NCBI GenBank assembly: GCA_024704765.1
Contig: JAKMXF010000005.1
Span: 62,001-126,000, forward strand
DNA from: Oopsacas minuta
Taxonomy: Eukaryota; Porifera; Hexactinellida; Lyssacinosida; Leucopsacidae
Length of the DNA: 64,000 nt
Direction of reading: 5' to 3'
The stretch's first letter is position 1; each line of letters begins with the position of its first letter. The notes under the pieces are model-generated. The model saw only the letters and a list, made by a program, of their open reading frames with translations. It ran no database searches and was not told where the DNA came from. The translations under genes and the position numbers were made by a program. Below, piece by piece: positions 44,412 to 55,419 of the stretch.

Positions 44412-45201
44412 GACCTCAATTTATCAAATGGTCAACTACATAACATCTGCCAATTTATGAAACGCAAAGGGCTGCGCACGCCAAATACTCGAATTACGCA
44501 AGTCTTGAAAAAAACAGAACGTAATTGATCTTTTCGAATCAGCTATCGTCGAACTTGAAGACAACAATGGTGACAAATCTCCAACTAAAGTGGTCTATTG
44601 TAACAACATTTCTCAGCTTTTGAAACGAGTGAAAGAACTTCGTCGAAATCTTCTTCAACTAAATTGTTATTGTATCGATCACGGCAAGGATTGGTTGAAA
44701 GTTGTTCTCAGTCCTATACACGGTCTTCAATATGTTGATAGCGTTAAGGGTGCTTTACTAGTTGCAGTAGTGAACTGTATCGAGACGCCTTTTAACATTC
44801 AACAGATTATTGGACCTATAGATGTAACCCTAGAGCATCATACTAATGTTGTACCGTGTGATTTAAAGGTCTTATGTCAAATTCTAGGAATCAAAGGCGG
44901 AAATGCTTGTCATCTTTATCCATACTGTCTGTATAACAGAGTGGTGAACATGGAATTATGCGAACTGGTAGCCATTTTTGATGAAATATATACAAAATTC
45001 AAAGAATTGTATAAATGCGCTCCGCAGTTCGCTAAAGAATGCGGTGGAATTTACAGACCCAGAATTTATCCAACTTTGAGAATCCATTACATTCCTTTCC
45101 TATCCCTACTGTACATGGTATTCTTAGTCTTAGCGAAAAATTATTGGACAAAATACCTATGAAGCTCTTGGGAAAAGTGGAATATACAAAGTTTGAAGAT
45201 C
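44412..45201 (+). pseudogene. Uncharacterised transposon-type gene, 5' part, interrupted by Transib
   Basis: Starting at the Ginger boundary, plus-strand frames read LNLSNGQLHNICQFMKRKG, then IDLFESAIVELEDNN, VVYCNNISQLLKRVKELRRN and CDLKVLCQILGIKGGNACHL (44590-45060), and FPIPTVHGILSLSEKLLDKI in the next frame to 45201. The same order (a 'KV/KI...LG...C' block, then a 'HGILxLxxK' block) is seen in the Cys-rich family at 57013-58706, suggesting a distant relationship. The gene is cut at 45202 by the Transib element and resumes at 48195. Its start was probably removed by the Ginger junction. Two frameshifts are needed. Function unknown; I think it is transposon-encoded. Confidence 0.5.
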
Positions 45202-48194
45202 CACAGTGGCACGGAATGTGGAAATAGGTGAAAATATTATAACCTCAAATTGCTTTATAATGTTGATATTTGAATTCAGCACCCCCACAAACCTCGGAAA
45301 ACATTTGACATCTCTATAATAGACTTTCCATTTAGCTCCCACATCTATTCCAATGAGAGCATAATTGAAATTCGAAAGATTGATTTATGGTTTCAATTTT
45401 TGGTCGTGATGTAATTTTGAATAATTTGGATTCTCCACGTCAAATAACTGCTATTTATAGTATACCAATCGAAAACTCTTATGTCGCTGAATAGTAAATC
45501 ACGTTAATCTTGGCTCCAATGAACAGATGGAATTTACTATTCTCATTTTAAACAAGCTTGTTCGTACAAGTGCAATAAATAGAAACAGGTTTCATTAAAA
45601 CTCTAGTACTCTTTTTGCCTTCACTTGCGGAACTTTCCATTACACTTTCCTAATAGCTCTTTTCGTCTTCAACAAAATACACACTAAATTAAGGTGTCAG
45701 GAAGTGTCAAGGATATTTTTTTGCGATTTTAAATGTAATCCATTCACAATTATCTAATTTTTGGCCCATATAAATCATAGATAATTGTTGTGGTTGTTTA
45801 TTAGCACATTTTTCATTATGAATAACGAAGATGCATACACGTTCTTAACTGCACAAAAGAACAAAACAATCACTTCTCTCGCGTCCTTGTTTATTGTCCT
45901 CAATAATTTGGAAGAAACAGAGCATGATACAGTTCGGAGAAAATTTTCGACCCTCAGAGAAGATAGGAGAGAATACCTGAAACGAGCCGATATAACTACT
46001 TGGAATTCAATACCTTTTCACACACCACTTAAACACCCGAGATTAAGTACAGGTTATCAATGCTCAGATGAAGTCATGGTAATTGGGAGTGTTTCTTCTA
46101 GCCAATCAACCTCTGTTTTCGAAGAAGATTTTAGTAAGCCCACCCGTAAGCCTCTGAGGGAATTATCAACTAAAGGTTTTCGCAACCGATTGTCCTCTTT
46201 ATTAACACATCTTGAAAAAGTTGTTGTACAAGAGAATGTTTCCAGTCAAGAACTATCCTGTTACCTGATGATGCTATGTTCACAGACTGAATACGACTTT
46301 ACTACTACCAAGTTCTGTAAAGAAATTATTGCTAAGGGAAGCTTCGGTCAAATCTGTAATAAACTAACCTGCGATAAAGCTGCGTTCTTGATGGATTCTT
46401 TAGAAATTGGAAAGAAGAAATACATCGATTTAAGATGTTTATTGCTTTCAGATGTCAGCTTCCAGGTTACAATCGATTAGCTACCCATCGATCTCAAATT
46501 TGCTTGACTAATGACATCTTTTCAGTTGATCGAGAACATCAGGTAGGCATTGCTGTATCTTACAAAAAGCTTCTGACTCATACAGTAAACAGAATATTGA
46601 CTGCTTCTGCCAATGAAATTCCAAGCGCCAGCAATCCTAAAAAGATTCGAATTTCAGATGGACTTGACGGTTCTGGCTCTCACCCAGTTTATCAGCAGGC
46701 GACTCACTCCAATATATCAACAAAAAGTTTTATTTTATTCGGGTTTAAGGTGATTTCCATATCCGACATCGATAACAAACAGATTTGGAAAAACCCTCTA
46801 CCAAATTCTCCTTTCTCAATTAGACCAGTTGCGATACTAGCTCTACAGGAGAACGAAGACAATATTCGATATCTTATGGATACACTAATCAATAAGGAGT
46901 CCACAGAGATAACGGAGAAGGGTTTAGAACTAACAAGCGGATTTTGTGAAGTTGAAATTCAACGTTCATAATTGGATGGCAAAATGGCTAAGATTATTAG
47001 TGGAGCTGGGGGGTGCATGTTGCCAGTTGCACAGCGACATTCAAACAAATCCATAATCCGGATATCGTAAAAGACGGTTTTCCAATTAATCGATCCATCA
47101 CAGACCTCAAAGTATTATTTGATGAAGTTAACGAAGAGGAGTTTCTATCATTATCTTCTGTCAACAGATTCAACGTTACACACAGACCAATATCTGACTT
47201 AGAAATCATACCCAGTTCGCCTTTGCATGCATATCTCCGATGTTTTGGCTGGTTTTTACATCTAATTAACCATTTGCTCGCAGGAGTATGTAAGTGGTCA
47301 CCAACTTCTAAGAGAGTCTCAGATGCTAAAACTTTCGTTACAAGTTTAATTAAAGACAATCTCAATATTATCATTGACACCCCTTCAACACAAGGTGGCA
47401 CAACGACTACTGGTAATGTGGTAAGACAATGCTTGATAAGAAAGGATGGCAACGATCATGATTTCCTCTACCGGGTTTTGACAGTGATCCCGCCTGAGTT
47501 CAAGTCCCACATAATTGAAATTCACACATGCCTAGGAGCAATCCTACGCGTCTATAATAGCAGCAGAAGAGTGGATACAGAAGAACTAGCGCTTGTTTAC
47601 AGTAATATCTACCAGTCAATTCTCTGTGCATTTCCTTGGGCTAATGTTCCCCCGACGTTACACAAACTGTTAGCATATGCACCGGAAATCATCTCAACGT
47701 TTAATGATGGACATGGGCTAGAGAACTTATCTGAAGAAGGACTAGAGGCTTCTAACAAATATATTCGGAGATACAGAGATCGTCTTGCTCGCAAGTTTTC
47801 ATTTGAAAAAATTTTAAGGATGTATTTGTTCGATTGATTTCTCACAGTGATCCCATGCTGTTAATGAATCCCAAGTATTCTATTCCAAAGCCTCCATCTA
47901 TCCAAGGACTTAGAAGTGGCCAAGATATTTAGTTAACACCCTTAATCGTGATCAAGAAGATCATAATGATGATTAAAAGTAAACCTCTCAATCGATTAAT
48001 AGAAAATTTGGGGAATTTTCACACCTCAGATAGGTGACAATGACGTCATAACTTTGTCACCTGAAGGGATAGAGAAAAATGAGTACACCATTCGATTTGT
48101 TGGGATCGAAAACCTAAATGACAATAATACATTTTGAGGACCTATGTGCCATCAAAATGCCTATTTCCACATCTGACCATTTCGTGCCACTGTG
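45202..48194 (+). mobile_element. Transib transposon (RAG1-related) with CACAGTG termini
   Basis: The left end is CACAGTGGCACGGAATGTGG and the right end, reverse complemented, CACAGTGGCACGAAATGGTC. Both begin with the heptamer CACAGTG. A second block, TGTGGAAATAGG, follows 8 bp after the heptamer on the left and 16 bp after it on the right. The element spans 2993 bp and carries one transposase gene on the plus strand (45818-47932). The 5 bp outside (AGATC left, AAGAG right) do not form a clean target duplication. If one extra C is allowed at the left end, AAGAT/AAGAG would be a 4-of-5 match. Confidence 0.85.
45818..47932 (+). pseudogene. Transib transposase, RAG1-core-like, with frameshifts and a stop
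   Basis: Four consecutive frame segments (45818-46480, 46435-46971, 47013-47837, 47838-47932) read through in order. The N-terminus (MNNEDAYTFLTAQ...) is unlike RAG1. The core shows RISDGLDGSGSH (first catalytic Asp, codon 46658), FILFGFKVISI, LDGKMAKIISGAGG (second Asp near 46974, just after a TAA), then CTATFKQIHN. It continues with HAYLRCFGWF, KWSPTSKRVSDAKTFV, GGTTTTGNVVRQCL, PPTLHKLLAYAPEII and LSEEGLEASNKYIRRYRDRL, which carries the catalytic Glu and corresponds to the SEGNESGNK stretch of RAG1. Transib elements are the accepted relatives of the RAG1 recombinase. Lesions near 46470, 46970-47010 and 47835 make this copy inactive. Confidence 0.85.
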
Positions 48195-48840
48195 AAGAGG
48201 GTTCATCATTCCATTAGTAGGTCCAAGACAACAATATCATGGAGGATCATATACTGGTAACAAATCCGAAAAGCTCATTGACAGTTTTAATCAAATAGAT
48301 CTTGGTAATTTCCCTCCCTTGAACCTCTAATACCTGTATTAGAGTCGGCAAGTAACCTAATCCACAAAGTGTTTGGTATAATACTCCTTGAAGGTTGGCA
48401 GAATGGCATACATGAGTTTCGTAATTCCTATGTCGAAATGCAACGAAAATGTGTTCAGATTCTGAATAAATCTGGTTTTGGCGATTGTGAAATTGGTACT
48501 GATCGGAAATTGGAAGAGATGCACTTGCATCCTACGAGATCAGCTTCTAGAAAGCTTTTCAATATCAGGCATAATTTAACACCTAGTACAAAACTTCATA
48601 TACTGCTCGACCATCTAGAAGAATTCTTATTACTTGAATAGAGATCGTCCAGATTCTCAACCACTAGATTTGGGATATTTCGCAGAATCATACTTGAATC
48701 GTCTCATCACACATTGAAGGATCATTTACCCGATACAACGGTGTTAACAAACTCTTAAGAAGTGTAGTGGAGTTTATTGCCCAGAGTATTGGATATTTGA
48801 GAGAAAACATAGAGAAAGATAGCATCGCAGTATACTAAGA
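48195..48840 (+). pseudogene. Uncharacterised transposon-type gene, 3' part
   Basis: Continues the gene cut at 45202. LEPLIPVLESASNLIHKVFG and GWQNGIHEFRNSYVEM (about 48320-48440) are followed by HNLTPSTKLHILLDHLEEFL (about 48570-48635). GYFAES and SHHT near 48680-48710 come next, and a last segment, YNGVNKLLRSVVEFIAQSIG, ends at a TAA near 48835. This 'T.K.H....H..EF.' followed by 'ES.H' layout matches the end of a multi-copy animal gene family that I know only as uncharacterised. Several frameshifts. Confidence 0.5.
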
Positions 48841-49426
48841 AGTTTAGTATATTACATTTTGAAAATTAGTATGTAGAATATTCATATAGTAATTGAGTAA
48901 TTATTCAATGTGTATGTGTATTAGAAACTTGAAGTTCCATAATATTAGTGTAAAATAATTTTAAATGAGGAGTTGAAGAAAATTGTTGATTTCTAAAAAG
49001 GTGACCAAAAATTACTCTGTCCGACATTCACAGAATATCTACCATATTTCATCAACCAACGTTCACAATGTTCAGAATCTTGTGTGCCCCCTAAATCCAT
49101 CTAGTTGTGTGATAGAAAGTGATTTGTGCGACTTCTACACTAGTGAAATCCATAATATACTCATGTCTTGTGTCGAATGAAACACTTGTACTGTTGTCGA
49201 TAAAAATCAGGGGAATCACAATATACTTATACAATATTCCAATCAAACAGAGTTATAGCTAAATATTAGAGTAGGTATTGGGTAATCGCACTGAAAAATA
49301 GACCGATGACAGAGTTTTAGCATATAAATAACAAATAACGAAAACATACAGTATTCTACCTCCAGACAGAGGGAGGGGCATAACTCATGAAAATGATTTA
49401 AACCCACTGATGAAACTTTTTTCCTA
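48841..49426. other. AT-rich intergenic DNA
   Basis: A 65-codon open frame (48983-49180) has no recognisable domain. Nothing else was seen. Confidence 0.3.
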
Positions 49427-49777
49427 TTGCACCAATATATATACAATCCAAAATTAGCACATTTTATTGGTGTCTCTCCAAAGGATTTAAACTCAATTTT
49501 TCAAGTGGTGAGATCGAAACTCTATAGACGCTTGACAAATTGTGTGTTACGATTAAGAATTAGCAACTTACACAAACACAACTTCACATATCACAACCTA
49601 CTGTGTCGCAGGGGGAGAGACTCGCCAATTCAAATTCATCTCACATATGGTGATTTATTCAACACACCTTCATCCTCTCATTATACCCCAATGACACAGT
49701 ATTTCCCTAAGATAGAAGAATTCAATAGTACAAGAAGTGAATTTCAAGTAATTAGATTCAATGGTTGTGTTGAGTAA
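49427..49777 (+). other. Unrecognised 116-codon open frame
   Basis: The frame starts MHQYIYNPKLAHF and ends FNGCVE before a TAA. It is basic, with the Arg/His-rich stretch RRLTNCVLRLRISNLHKHNF. I recognise no domain and no relative elsewhere in the window, and codon use is not informative. It may be chance or a transposon remnant. Confidence 0.2.
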
Positions 49778-51248
49778 TATTTATATTAATGGAAAATATC
49801 TCTAGATTTGATAGCAAGATAAAAATAACAAATTGAACGGATAGACTATTTAGAACAACAGTTACTACAGTTACGTTGCAGGTAGGACAAACTTTTAAGA
49901 TTCTTAAAACAAGTAAAACATGTGTGTATGTGTGTGCATTTGGAGTGTACTATCATAGTATCTATATATTTGGAGTGTATATAAATAAGGAAATTATAAA
50001 CTATACCTTTCTTTCAATTTGATTACCTAAAGGGAGTAGCGATGCACAAATGCTATATTGATCAGCCAATATTGGATCATTTTAGTAGGGGGTTTATGTT
50101 AATAAGGCGCAAATGGTCCATTAAATCAACATTAACATAAATTACTGAATTCTTTAATTAATGAACTTGTATGGTACATTCCAAGTCTACATGGAAGTAA
50201 CTTAATAGGGAATATATTAAGTACATTTTCCCGATATATCAATACTTTGATCTTCACTGGTATAAATACTTAACTTTGGAACTATTTAGAAATAAATTCT
50301 AATCAACAACCTACAACTACAGGGTCGCAAACCTGTGCGTGGTGACCCTGGCCACCCTTTTTAACCAATTTGCTCCGAACTTATGAGAACATTGTAATAG
50401 TAAGTACACATTGTAATTACAATCTATATAATTACCCGTTCACCCTTTATCTCAATTTAGTGCGAAAATGGGAGTCGTAGAAGGAGGCAGTGGCAACTAC
50501 AGCGACGCTGCAGGAGACAACAACAACAACAACAACAACCCATGTGACGCGTCTGTATCTGTGTCTGTGTCTGTCGTATTTCGTATTTTGTTTAGTCTGT
50601 GTTGTAATTATCGTATAGAAATTAAATATATCTTACTTAGAATCAATTAAACAGCTTAATTGTAGAAAATTAGGGTAATAAGGAATGAATCTAACACTTA
50701 ACTGTTGAGGTTGTAGTATAAAGTTAAAGAGGGTCTTGGGAGCACGCTCCCAATAAATCCCAGTCAAATATTCATAATGTCAACATTAGTAATCTAAACT
50801 CCATGGGAACCAGGAAATGTCAACTTTCTGGGCTAATTGCAAATCAAACGTTATTTCTTGCGATGGCTTGCGCTCCTGGACCTTACAGAAAGTTTACTGC
50901 CCCCATTGACCTGCATCCAGAACTACTTGCACACCAGATTGAATTTGACCCGACAAAGTCAGAAATTTGAAAATTCTCATAGATTAGTGGATATTTTTAG
51001 AATATGACTACACACATTCGTGAATATGAAGTTTGAATAAAGATTTTGGTAGTAGATGAGCATTACTATATGCATACCATCAGTGGCATCGTGTAGCCTT
51101 ACAGTAATTACATAGTAAAAATTTTCATAGATTCATTAATATATACGCCACATATATATTTAGCCCTTGAACCAGAGCGATCATGATCTTTGCAAGTTTG
51201 AGGATGGCCTTTGAAGAGTCTAAAGGTTCAATTCATATACGTATGTAT
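49778..51248. other. Intergenic, with (CAA)n and (TCTGTG)n tracts
   Basis: (CAA)n lies at 50517-50539 and TCTGTATCTGTGTCTGTGTC at about 50551-50572. A hAT-like end, CAGTGGCATCGTGTAGCC, occurs near 51083, resembling the one near 11170. No gene is supported. Confidence 0.4.
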
Positions 51249-52238
51249 TTACAATATTGATTGATTATGTGTTGTTAAATTATCTTGAAGACCAATAGAC
51301 TGATGGCTGAGGATCAAAAGATTGACTACATTGTTAGAATCAAACTTTAAGTCAACCAAATCTTTTCCGATCGAAATATTGTTTTTCATTATCCACTTTT
51401 GTAGCTCACGCCTTATACCAAACCTGATAAAAAATATTTCCTTCAAAGTATTTATTGTGATGCCAATAGGGACTTCAATCTCTACTATTCTTTCAACTTC
51501 TTCAAGGTTTTCAATTACAACTCTTAGTTTTTCCAAATCATGATTATCTCCCGTAGTTCTATTCTGAAAAACAAATTTTCTATGGGATTCGGGGAGTCCA
51601 CACAATAAATTAATACAGTATTGACCTTGAGCAATGTTACCTGTCTCGAGTGCAATTTGGAGGGGATAAGAAAGGGTAGTTAACTCTTCGGTACTTAAGG
51701 AAATAATTTCTTCCCCAATATTATCAGGTCTTAAAAATGGCAGAGGATCCACTAATGGTACATCAATTCCCTCAGATCCAGGTTCGTATTGAATAAGATC
51801 TTCGAATTTATTAGCAAAATTGGTTCCGTCATTTCTAACCAGGAAAGATATCCCCCAAATTTCATCTTTATTATTACGATCATTAAGTTGATACAAATGA
51901 TCATCCAAATTTCCAAAATATAATTTACTAGTGATTGAATATTCAAAGAACTTTACCCCAGATCGCTTTAATGAAGCAGAAACGATACTCTTGCCTTTAA
52001 CTTTATAGAGTTGTACAACGCAGTTTCGTGAATTTTCTAAATTAGTCCAAGAATTGTTTGTAGTGTCAAATTTATATAGTGAGCACTGAACGGAATAGAT
52101 GAATTCTTGAGCACGAGTGTTGAGTTGTGTTTGAGAATTTCTTGAATAAGCAACATTTCCAGCATTATTACCCATAGATTGAGGTTTATAAGAATGTATT
52201 CTGTTAGGCCCAAGAGGAACTTCGACTCTAGATGCCAT
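51249..52238 (-). CDS. SHARPIN/HOIL-1L-like protein (PH/EVH1-like plus ubiquitin-like domain)
   Basis: An intact 329-codon frame starting MASRVEVPLGPNRIHSY. Residues 45-150 resemble a PH-superfold/EVH1 domain (SVQCSLYKFDTTNNSWTN, SVSASL-type strands, KLYFGNL, then WGISF and a C-terminal helix NKFEDLI). Residues 180-225 form a helical segment (STEELTTLSYPLQIALETGN) in the place of the LUBAC-tethering motif. Residues 236-311 look like a ubiquitin-like domain, with FGIRRELQKWIM matching the 'GFPP.LQ.WVI' signature of SHARPIN and HOIL-1L. SHARPIN and HOIL-1L are accessory subunits of the linear-ubiquitin ligase. The C-terminal NZF (and RING-IBR-RING for HOIL-1L) is absent; 18 residues follow the UBL domain. 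Single exon and undamaged. The assignment comes from pattern recognition of weak similarity; a generic UBL protein is the alternative. Confidence 0.6.
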   Translation of the reverse strand: MASRVEVPLGPNRIHSYKPQSMGNNAGNVAYSRNSQTQLNTRAQEFIYSVQCSLYKFDTTNNSWTNLENSRNCVVQLYKVKGKSIVSASLKRSGVKFFEYSITSKLYFGNLDDHLYQLNDRNNKDEIWGISFLVRNDGTNFANKFEDLIQYEPGSEGIDVPLVDPLPFLRPDNIGEEIISLSTEELTTLSYPLQIALETGNIAQGQYCINLLCGLPESHRKFVFQNRTTGDNHDLEKLRVVIENLEEVERIVEIEVPIGITINTLKEIFFIRFGIRRELQKWIMKNNISIGKDLVDLKFDSNNVVNLLILSHQSIGLQDNLTTHNQSIL

Positions 52239-54200
52239 AATCTGATAATTAATGTGGTATCGAAGGAGGGTATATATTAGAATAACTAATAAATAAATGA
52301 AAACTGATAATAAACCCTATATTATGTACATTCTTAAGAATGATCATACTTGCCAACCACCCAAGGATTTGAATCTGATCCAGAGAAAAAATTATTAAAT
52401 CTAGGGTAAATATTGGATATTTCTGGCTATTTTCATATAAAATATTGGAAAATCCATATTATATTTCTGTTTAAAAATAGAAATCCAGGGAAATGTAAAA
52501 ATCCAAGGATTTCGAGAAAAATATCCAGGGAAACAATTAGTAGTTAAGTATTAATTATTTTAATCAGCCTGTCAACCATTCTCGAACTACGGCACTAGGA
52601 ATCATGAGGGAAGGCATTTGCCCCCTCTTGGATCATAGATGTCCCACCTTAGATCGTGAGTGGCCCCCTTACATAGTCAAAACTCTAGTCTGCCCCACTT
52701 GCCAAATTATCTGGAAGAAACAACCTATTCAAATTTGTACTTAATTGATAATCTATTAACACAATTAAGCGGAATTTATGCGAGTGTATGTAAGGTAGAC
52801 ACTTGCATACTTGGCAACTGTCCTGTTTTTTGCTAGACGTTCCGCTCTTTTGGACAAATGTTGAGGTCCAATGAAGCTAATGTTCCGCCAAAACCAAATC
52901 CTTAATTGTCCCGCTTCTTGGTAATCCAGTCTAATACAATTATGCTACGTCTCGCGATGTTCAGCAAATATATTGTCTTCGGCACAGCACTAAATAGGGA
53001 AAATATTCATAGTCATGGAATTGCGTTTTTGAGCTTCGAATATGTTAGGATTACATACATACTATGCAATCCAAAAATATATGTGATTGAAAGTCTATAG
53101 TGAATAAACTGGCTAGTCAAAGTTTATGGACAATAATCATCAAATTCAATTTGGCTGCTTTATATTTATTTTTGTTATTTCTTCTTCCACAGCCTAAATA
53201 TAGCATTTCCTCATTCAATTGAAATATTAAATCTAATCAAATGGAGTTTCCGAAATATTTGTCCCTATCCAAAATGCAATAATGTCCAATTTGTCAATAC
53301 AATGATACATTTAAATCTCTTATATATTTAAACTCGATGTATTTTTTAATGAATGAGGAACTGGTAAGAGCTGCATAGCTGAAATTTAGCAGGTGTATGG
53401 AAGGTAATGAATCTAGTAACATGTTCCAAGATCTGAGCAATCTCAAAAACCTTCCGACATAGGTGTCAAAATGTATTGGCCTATCAGAATTGAAGGTCTA
53501 CCAATTGGGATCAGGGCGTTCGCTAGATTTGGCTAGCCCGAGGCAGGAGCGGGGAATGAATAACAACTGGGACATGTTTTTACAAGCCGACAAATACAAT
53601 TACAGAGTATAGAGGCTTAGTTCAAAATGTTTGACTTAGTATATACGTATATACTGTGGAGTCTCCTGAAACGGACACCCCGAGAAACACAATCCCTCTA
53701 ATATGGATAAATGTTTTGCTTTTCTATTCTCATCTTTAGAGATTAAGACACCAAATTTGGCATGTGTACTCGTAGTGATATCTAGTCGTACACCTGACAT
53801 TTGAAAGATTTCTGATATATATATTTTCACACTTTTTGAGACCTCTGTATTACAGACCAATCAAATTGTAGGGTTTATAATTAGGCTTAATTGCATAAAA
53901 TTAGTTCTGGTAGAGACCCGTGGAGTTCATGTCGCCATATTAGCACCGTAATGTATTTGTATTGCATGTAGATAGTAATTCTATTGGTAAATACATGTTA
54001 TTTAGTGTATATACACAATACACTTAATTACCATATAATTAATCATATTATGAGTTAATGCGATAGCATGGACTATTCATTACATACAATGGATGTCAAG
54101 TAAGTTTATTGTAGTATACAATTTTTTTTCACATCCCCATGACTATTAGTAAGTTTGTGTATTTTATTTGCATTTCCCAGACTATAATATAAACAAATCT
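52239..54200. other. Intergenic, with diverged MITE-like sequence
   Basis: Near 52350-52540, inverted AATCCAGGGA/TCCCTGGATT-type blocks and ACTTGCCAACCA recall the CAGACTTACCAACC MITE family (7348-7528). Near 53513, CAGGGCGTTCGCTAG looks like a hAT-type end. No gene was seen. Confidence 0.35.
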
Positions 54201-54207
54201 ATTTTGG

Positions 54208-54480
54208 TTCTCTTGCATTCTTATTCCTGCCTCTAATCTAGGCCAATATATCACTGCGATGCTATTATGGGTTTTTTCTCCTGCATATATTCTTGCCAGT
54301 ATCTAGACCAACCTATCCCCGCGAGGCTACTATAGGTTTTTTCTCTTGTATTCTTATTCCTTCCTTGTAGTCTAACTCATACTATCCCTGCGAAGTGATT
54401 AAGCCTTTTTCTCCTGTATCATATCCCTCCTACTAATCTCTATCACTGTTTTCCAATACTTAACTTGCAAACTTGTTTCT
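54208..54480 (+). repeat. Tandem repeat, unit about 67 bp, four copies
   Basis: TTCTCYTGYAT starts recur at 54208, 54276, 54341 and 54409. Each is followed by ATTCTTATTCCTT-like sequence, a CTAG(G/A)CCAA(T/C)-like block and ATCCCTGCGA(T/G)GCTA. Copies are diverged. Confidence 0.7.
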
Positions 54481-54919
54481 TGTATTCGCATTCCTTCCCG
54501 CTATCTTGACTGTCATTCCGATGTTTTTTCCCTTTTCTATGAATATTTCTCCTTTGTGGATTGTTGCTATTTGTGATTGTACTTGGGATTCCTCTCACTA
54601 TCTGATTTGGTACTGTTGTTTAGCCAGCTAAAACACTGTCTCCCTGACCTTTCTCTTATTTATTTCTCTTATTTTCTTTTGCATTTCCAGTTTGGAACTT
54701 GAAATAAGACACTTGCATCTACCCTACTGAATATTCATTACTTGGATCGAATATTGATCATTGATGACGCTTTTCTGTCTAAGGTTTTATAATGGTAAAT
54801 GGAAATTTCTCTGTTGTGCTAATGTCACTTCTCAACCCTTTCTCTAAACACTTACTATCAATTAGTCTCTTCAATCAGCTAAGTTTCGGTGTACTAGTTT
54901 TTGGGTTTACTATCATTGA

Positions 54920-55115
54920 AAATTTCGGAATACCGACAATTCGCACCTAATTTGATTGGTCAATTGATTCCGAATATGATTTTTAGCATTATATAATCAA
55001 TTTTTGTTGTTATTTATGTACATAAAGTAAAGAAATTTCAAAATGTTCGTATACTTTTAACGGCTACAGAGGTAATCGAGTGTTCGAATAGCGTATCGTG
55101 AATATTCGACTTAGA
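54920..55115 (+). repeat. Dispersed repeat related to 26250-26520 and inverted at 59005-59075
   Basis: CGACAATTCGCACCTAATTTGATTGG recurs inverted near 59025-59060. The following part (TAAAGTAAAGAAATTTCAAAA, then AACGGCTACAGAGG) is shared with the Helitron-like repeats at 26440-26545 and 16276-16365. Confidence 0.55.
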
Positions 55116-55419
55116 GAGTGACTTTCAAAACATACATAGGATACTTAGTAATACATAACACAAATTACTGGTTGATTAGGAGTAACCTAGGCGCCCGAAA
55201 GGTACCTATTGAGGACGCTTTGTGTCCGCAACCGCGTACCGCAAGGAAGTGTAGCTTGTATATGTTGAAAATTTGAACTATACAAGTAGTAAAGTATGGA
55301 TTGCACAATCTGTGATCAAAGAATTTATCCATACATTTGGAATAATACAAATAAAATCATTCCGGATTTATCATAATACAATTTGAAGCTGTTCTTCTAT
55401 GGAAAATCTTTCTTATATT

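Noticed and set aside
45818-47932. A host RAG1 gene
   Set aside because: The element has its own CACAGTG terminal repeats, lies inside another transposon gene, lacks a RAG1-type N-terminus and RAG2 neighbour, and is frameshifted.
45197-48199. A clean 5-bp target duplication for the Transib
   Set aside because: The flanks AGATC and AAGAG do not match. A match exists only if the left end is shifted by one base and one mismatch is allowed, so I do not claim it.
50468-50650. A small gene with an Asn-rich tract
   Set aside because: The frame is created by (CAA)n and (TCTGTG)n microsatellites. No other coding evidence.
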